From positions 7,936,001-8,000,000 of the forward strand of contig JANTQA010000032.1 of assembly GCA_027625915.1 (NCBI GenBank): 64,000 nucleotides of DNA, in the 5' to 3' direction. A model generated the notes under the pieces. The model did no database searches. It was not told the origin of the DNA and saw only the letters and a program-made list of their open reading frames with translations. This DNA is from Anaeramoeba flamelloides. Its lineage: Eukaryota; Metamonada; Anaeramoebidae. The translations under genes and the position numbers were made by a program. Below are positions 58,660 to 64,000 of this stretch, one piece after another (the stretch's first letter is position 1; the number at the start of each line of letters is the position of its first letter).

Positions 58660-59052
58660 CATTTGTTAAAAAAAGTGGAATGTGTATTTTAATTGGGAGA
58701 ATTACAGAAAATGAAAAGTAAGATCTATTAACAAAAGTCAAAATAAATGAATAACGAAGGATTCAACGCAAGGACAATTTTTTTTAATATTATCGTTTGG
58801 TATAGGCTTTTTCTTTGATAAATCAATTATTAAAAAAATATTAAAAAAATTGACTATTTTTGAGATCTCCAAAACGACTACTATACAATTGAGATAATCA
58901 AGTGTATTTAAATATTTTTTGTTGGTTTGATGGGATATAATATAATAGATACTTCTTTGAAGTTAATTTGTTTCTTCTTTTAATTGATTTTACTTTTCTT
59001 TTTTAGGTTCTCCTAAGTAAAAACTGTGTTGAACTTTTTTTCACTGTTCCAC
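58660..59052. mobile_element. MITE family B, copy B2
   Basis: GAAAATGAAAAGTAAGATCT, TTGACTATTTTTGAGATCTC and GTGTTGAACTTTTTTTCACT match B1 in order and orientation. Confidence 0.65.
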
Positions 59053-60021
59053 TTTTTAATCCAATCAGTTATTAAAAACTGATTTATGGGTTGTTAATAG
59101 TAATTTTAAATTAACTTTTGGTTTATTTAAAGCTTTCAAAATAATTTTTTTTTTATTTTTAGTTAATTGAGCATAATTGTAATAAATTTTTTATAATTTA
59201 AAAACCAAAAATCAAGATTCATTGGTAAATACAGACAATTATATTATAATTGATAACTTCAGTTTGGATTTCGGAAAAAAAAACAAAATAAATTGCTAAA
59301 AACTGCATTTTTGAACTATTAAAGTCGATACTACATTCAAGATCGATTACTTAAACAACAAATTAACAAGCCCTAACAACCTACACAAGATAATCCTCTT
59401 TTTACAATTTTTGGGATTGTAAACCTTAATTGGAAATTAAAAAAAAGATATGAGGATAAATTCCATTCACCTATTTATTTAAACATTGAGGTATTTCGTT
59501 CAAGGTATATTTTTAATGATTCTTTTTCGAATAAACCAAGGGGCTGTCATTGGTAAAATCTACCTACTCACTTAAAACTTTTAAAACATTTTTGTTTTGA
59601 AAATGATTTGGATCTAAACTCTTTTTAATCAAAATTCAAAATAAAATCCTAAATTGACTGGTTTCAAACAAAATGATCAAAAGGTTGAAATTTACTCTCA
59701 AACAAATCCATAATAAGAAGATAAAACCTGAAATCCTGTTTTAAATTTAGAAAACAATTAAATTTTTAATTACATAATGTTAATCAACAATCATCAATTT
59801 TAAATTCAAATTTAATTTTGGTCAAACTAAATGAAGTTGTTCTCAGACTGAAATTCAATTGAAAAGTGTCAACAACCCAACAAAAATTAAATTGAAGAAA
59901 TCATTTTTCTCATATTTTCTTCAATAAAAATCGATTTTATTTATTAATATTTTCAACCTGACCATCAATAAACAATAAATTACAATCACTCTTAACTTGA
60001 CTAATTTTATTCGACTAAGGA
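59053..60021. other. 5' flank of FYVE gene with possible exon remnant
   Basis: No gene is called. 59485-59560 reads NIEVFRSRYIF, then KPRGCHW and GTAAAA, faintly echoing exon 1 of the FYVE gene (KIEVFRPVW ... RRHHW, GTAAGT). It may be coincidence. Confidence 0.35.
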
Positions 60022-62000
60022 ATGACAAATAAGATTGAAGTTTTTCGACCTGTTTGGGAAGAGGACAATCAAGCGAATAGCTGTTATAATTGTGGAACAA
60101 AATTTACGTTCACAAAAAGAAGGCATCATTGGTAAGTTTTCTTTTCCTGTGTTACACAACCACTTTACCTTCGGAATTTTTCCAAAAAAACAAGTTTTTC
60201 AAAAACACCACTGAGCACCCAGCACACCTAAAATTTCTCGAAACAGGAATACAAAGCGACCTAAAAATCCAAACATCCATTTTTTTATTTTTTTTTTTAT
60301 TCTTATCTTTCTTCTGAAAAATTTAACATTCTATAAACCTTTTGATCGTGATCGTCTTCTCACAACCAAACGATCTTTCCGTGGTAGGCTTTTTTTTTTT
60401 TATTTTTGAAAAAAAAGTGAAAATTCAACTCAAAGTGTACTTTATCTCTAAATTTCCTTTCAGGAATTTCCTCGTAAAATCATCGATTCCACAATTATTA
60501 ATTAATGAAAATAATTTCAAACTTTCTTTCTGGTTTAAAATTAGTCCAATGAGATCTCCTTCAAAAAATACCAATTTTTTCATTCGTTATCTTCGTGCCC
60601 TTCTTTTAACTCATCAAATTCTTATCCTTTAACAAAAAAAAAACTATTTTCTGTATAAACATTAACGAACCAAAAACAACCAACCAATTTTCAGTCGTCT
60701 CTGTGGTAACATTTTTTGTAATACGTGTTCAAGCTACCGAATCACCGCGTCTCACTTAGGCTACCACAACGCCGTGAGGTGCTGCAAGGAATGCTACCAA
60801 TTGGAAAAGGAAGGGATTGAAGCGAAATCGAATTTAAAAGAGGCGATGCAAACAAACTTCCACCAAACGCTCAAGGCGCTGGGTATTGAGAACGAAGAAT
60901 TGCAAATCTCCGATTACAATCTGCTTTTTGAAAAACTAGCAAACACGAAGGAGCCCTTAGATCAAGAGATCTCGGCGAAGGCCATTTCTTATTTATCGTT
61001 TGATGAGCAAAACCATTGGATTCTCGTCAAGAATGTGTACCTGACGCAAATCAACTTTGTTCTTCAGAACTCTGAGAATAAAAAAATCTTTGACAAAATC
61101 AAATTGACGGTCTTAAACCTCAGCATGAATAAGCAATTCCAGCCACGGCTGGTGCGTGCTGTTGGGTTCCAGCCATTCATTGATCTGCTCTCCGAGGACA
61201 CAGAAAAGTTTAAGCTTTTAGCGCTGACGTCCCTGGCGGACTTTTTGCGCCTCAACGAATATATCGCTGAGAAGCTTTTGTCCTCGGATTGCGTGAGCGC
61301 GCTTGTCAATGCGGATTTCCCCTTTGGCGCAAACCAATACCTGGATCGCGCGCTCTCCATTTTCCTGTATAGCGTGTCAGACTTCAAGCGGGGGCTGGAA
61401 GAGTTGGACACCCACAACGCGGCAGGCCTGATCATCACGCTCTTGGTCAATTCTGAGCTAATGGACATCAAGCTCAACGCGGCGCATGTGCTGCACCTGC
61501 TAGCCGACCACCCGCGATCAAGGAAATTGATTATTAAAAAAGATGGCATGAACGTCATGAAGAATAACGCCATAAACACGGAATCTGGGAAATTGGTCCG
61601 CCTGTCGTGCAGAATATTGGCAAAAATTTCAATCGAAATACCAGAGAGCTTTATCCAAAACCAGGGCATTTCCGCGCTGATCAGTCTGCTGCGTTCAAAG
61701 CATCAATCGGATAAGGCTCTTGCTGAATTGATTATCCCGCAGCTATTCACAGAACTCGAGAATTCGCCAATGTGGCTTAAGCCCAAGGGACTCAAGTGGC
61801 TTGTGCGTTTAATTAAATCCGATTTCCCCCTAATACAAAAGCATGCCGCTCTTATCATGGTAAGCCAAGCTGCTTCAAATGAAAACAAAATACATCTTGT
61901 GTGCGCTGGCGTTTTAATACCATTGACAGAATTGGCAATGTCAGACAATGAACAAGTAAGACTCGCAGCAAAATGTGCTAGAGGCATGCTGCTATTATAA
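60022..62000 (+). CDS. FYVE zinc finger-armadillo repeat protein, 2 exons
   Basis: FYVE fingers bind phosphatidylinositol 3-phosphate on endosomes; armadillo repeats bind protein partners. Exons are 60022-60131 and 60695-62000; the 563 nt intron starts GTAAGT and ends TTTTCAG. The product is 471 aa. Residues ~10-80 form a full FYVE finger: the WEED (WxxD) motif, [17 protein letters not shown] with the split Cys codon at the splice junction, FCNTCSS, and VRCCKEC (the RVC motif variant). After a short linker, residues ~110-470 are alpha-helical repeats of armadillo/HEAT type: [72 protein letters not shown] and ending [15 protein letters not shown]. The middle of exon 2 is about 60% GC by hand count of two lines, in a genome near 22%. 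The intron contains a LINE fragment. The exact orthologue is not known to me. Confidence 0.9.
60389..60640 (-). mobile_element. LINE 3' fragment inside FYVE gene intron
   Basis: After a T run (minus-strand poly(A)), AAATTTCCTTTCAGGAATTT, then CACAATTATTAATTAATGAA, match 19850-19920 of the LINE fragment at 19.8 kb. Orientation is opposite to the gene. No frame survives. Confidence 0.6.
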
Positions 62001-62616
62001 ATTATTAGAAGAATGACGCCAAATTCCATTCTTTTCTTTGTTTTTTTTTTTATTTTTTATTTAATAGACGAATGGAGATCCAAATAGTATAAGATCAATA
62101 TACAAGATTGTTTTATTTTGATCTATTTTTATCTCTGTCTCTTTTTGGTTTTCTTTCTCTGTCTCTATTCCTATCTTTATCTCTATATCTATCTTTATCT
62201 TTATCTCTATCTCTACAGTATTTATTATTTTACTTTTTGCTAGTTAATTTTTTTGAATTTTTTTTTTCATTTTTATAATTTTTTGCCTTATACAAATTAT
62301 AAATTTGCAAATAAATTGAATTAAAAATATTTCAAAGAACATTTAATGAGTTTGTTTTGTATTTTTCGTTGTTTTGAATAAAAAAAATGAATGTTAATTT
62401 TTCCTTTGAATTTCTTTTTTTTACAAAAAAATGGGACTCCAGTTTAGATGATATCTTGGTTTTTGATCATATTAGCAATAAATTCGACATAATTTAATGA
62501 AATCGTGATTAGTTCAACTTTATCAGAAAAAAATAGAAAATCATGATAAATTAAAGAACTGTTTTTTTGTTTTCAAATAAATATTTTTCTTTTCATTTTT
62601 CAATTTTTTTTACTAT
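62001..62616. other. 3' flank of FYVE gene, with microsatellite
   Basis: It contains an imperfect TCTATC/TCTTTA-type tract (62140-62216); otherwise nothing recognised. Confidence 0.6.
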
Positions 62617-63045
62617 CCTAGAAAAAAAAAAAAGAAAAACTATGGGAAAATTTTAGAAATGTTTTTTAATTGGGGACCTTAATAGAGCCTGGAAACAAAA
62701 AATAAAATCAATTAATAAAAAGAAATTAGTTAACTTCAATGTATAAACTATTATATTATTTTCAATAAATCAACAAAAAGAATTTATATCTATTGTATTA
62801 TTGAAATCTGATGAGTTGTTTTGTATATTTCCATATTATAGTCAACGTTTAATTAAAATTTTAATAATAGAACAATTAAAGGAAAAAAAAACCGATGTGG
62901 GGGTTGTATAATAAAAACTCTTATGGTATCACACCACCTTTAATGATTTGTCTTTGATTTATCAATTGGTCTTACTTGTCATTTCCAGGTTTCTATTAAA
63001 GCTTGTAATTAATGAGTATGTTGAACTTTTTTTTTATGTTTTCAT
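62617..63045. mobile_element. MITE family B, copy B3 (inverted)
   Basis: GGGGACCTTAATAGAGCCTG at the left and TATGTTGAACTTTTTTTTTA at the right. The interior ACTATTATATTATTTTCAAT is the reverse complement of the B1 interior. Confidence 0.6.
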
Positions 63046-63156
63046 TTTTTTTTCCTTGTTGATAAAAATTTGATTTTACTTATCCTTTAAAGATCATCAA
63101 CGAAATAATAGTATTTTGATAAAAACTCATAAAATACATTAAATTTTTGTTGTTAA

Positions 63157-63540
63157 GGGGGTAAGTGCATTTTTCATTTTATGAGTGCCGCCAGTTATGT
63201 GAAACCAAATTCTTCAAATCATTTCTTTAGTCAAATACATTGAAATTTTCATAAATACTAGAGTGGAATATATCCTAGTATAAGATATTTTCATACCAAT
63301 AAAAAAAAGGAAATCAAAAAAATGAAAAAATTAATCAAAAAAATAAATAAATAAAACTCATTTATTACTTGATCTTATCTATAAAATTTTACACAATTAC
63401 TTATTCTTGATTTGGTTTTATTTTTAATTATTTATGAAAATAATTTTGTTTGGAAACTTTTTGATAAACAAATTACTGTTTATTTCAAAAGAATTTCCAA
63501 AATGAATAAAAAAATCCTATTTTCATTTATGTAATCTAAT
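63157..63540. repeat. Dispersed repeat L, copy 2
   Basis: It is the counterpart of 40436-40835, same orientation. Confidence 0.65.
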
Positions 63541-64000
63541 TCTAAACTCTTTTTCAAAAATTGTGACTCACCTGAAATAATAAATTGAAAAAAAAAATTA
63601 TCCTTTAGTATTCAAGAGCAATTAATAACTAAATATGATTTGTAATTCTCTTTAAAGTTATTCTAAATCTATAAAAGCCTGATATATTAAAAATTAAAAA
63701 AAATAAAACCAAAAACTAAAAAAAAGTGAGTCAAAATTTTTGAAATGAGTATTTGACCGATTTTTTATTACTGAACTTTCACCGAAAATAAGTTGAACAA
63801 CAAGATTCTTTATGAATAATTAAATCCATTTTCAAAGACATTACATAGTCGAAATTTTCTTAGTGATTATTTTTCTTTTCGAAAATCTCTTTTTTTTTCC
63901 ACTGGATCTTTTTTAAAAAAAAAAAAAGAAAAAGAAAAAAAAAGAAAAAAAAATAAAGAAAAACAATAGAAAAACAAAAAATTGAAAAAGCAAAAGAAAA
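63541..64000. repeat. Dispersed repeat M, copy 3, with A-rich purine end
   Basis: 63545-63900 aligns with 15190-15570. Both copies end in an A/G-only tract (here from about 63917 to the window edge). It continues outside the window. Confidence 0.6.

Noticed and set aside
1-64000. CRISPR array, rRNA genes, telomere repeats, capsid- or envelope-bearing elements
   Set aside because: Looked for and not seen; the repeated phrases are dispersed inverted-repeat elements, LINE fragments or microsatellites.
1-64000. Reassigned stop codons
   Set aside because: RAD52, eL32, DPH6, USP48 and FYVE-ARM end at ordinary TAA/TGA sites where the family ends, so the standard code applies; internal stops elsewhere mark decayed sequence.

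Overview
The window is nuclear DNA of a very AT-rich protist. The evidence is standard-code genes with short GT-AG introns, long Lys/Glu- and Asn-rich low-complexity tracts inside otherwise conserved proteins, a eukaryotic ribosomal protein gene with an intron, a Pol III tRNA gene followed by a T run, and poly(A)-tailed LINE fragments. The style (K/E/N tracts in large cytoskeletal and signalling genes, RGS and FYVE modules) resembles Anaeramoeba-like amoeboid protists, but that placement is inference; dictyostelid-like or other AT-rich amoebae are not excluded.

Layout. Bases 1-5937 hold the 3' part of a Furry/Tao3/Mor2 gene whose frame runs off the left edge. It ends in a GAAAAA-repeat tract where the frame changes and an RGS domain follows, probably one gene broken by a one-base homopolymer indel. 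RAD52 lies at 9537-10721 (minus). From about 10.9 to 23.5 kb there are repeats: LINE 3' fragments, a 478 bp Tc1/mariner-type MITE, a 2 x 214 bp near-perfect inverted repeat, several other terminal-inverted-repeat families, decayed coding remnants and one tRNA-Asn(GTT). A USP48/UBP26-type deubiquitinase occupies 23559-30938 (minus) in three exons with a 2.8 kb intron carrying a MITE. After more repeats, a REEP5/Yop1/HVA22 gene spans 37515-43763 (minus). I assembled it from seven small exons (21-109 nt), and one intron is 5.1 kb and full of small inverted-repeat elements. Then come ribosomal protein eL32 (48368-48917), diphthine-ammonia ligase DPH6 with RidA-like tail domains (53416-55365), and a FYVE-finger/armadillo-repeat protein (60022-62000) whose FYVE finger is split by an intron containing a LINE fragment.

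The genes do not form a pathway. They are separate housekeeping or cell-biology genes: translation (eL32, tRNA-Asn, DPH6 for EF2 diphthamide), recombination (RAD52), ubiquitin removal (USP48), ER shaping (REEP), PI3P-membrane function (FYVE-ARM) and polarity/G-protein signalling (Furry, RGS). About two thirds of the window is AT-rich non-coding DNA in which I recognise at least a dozen repeat families by comparing copies within the window. Two insertions have an uninterrupted paralogous copy of the surrounding sequence in the same window. All repeat identities are by eye.
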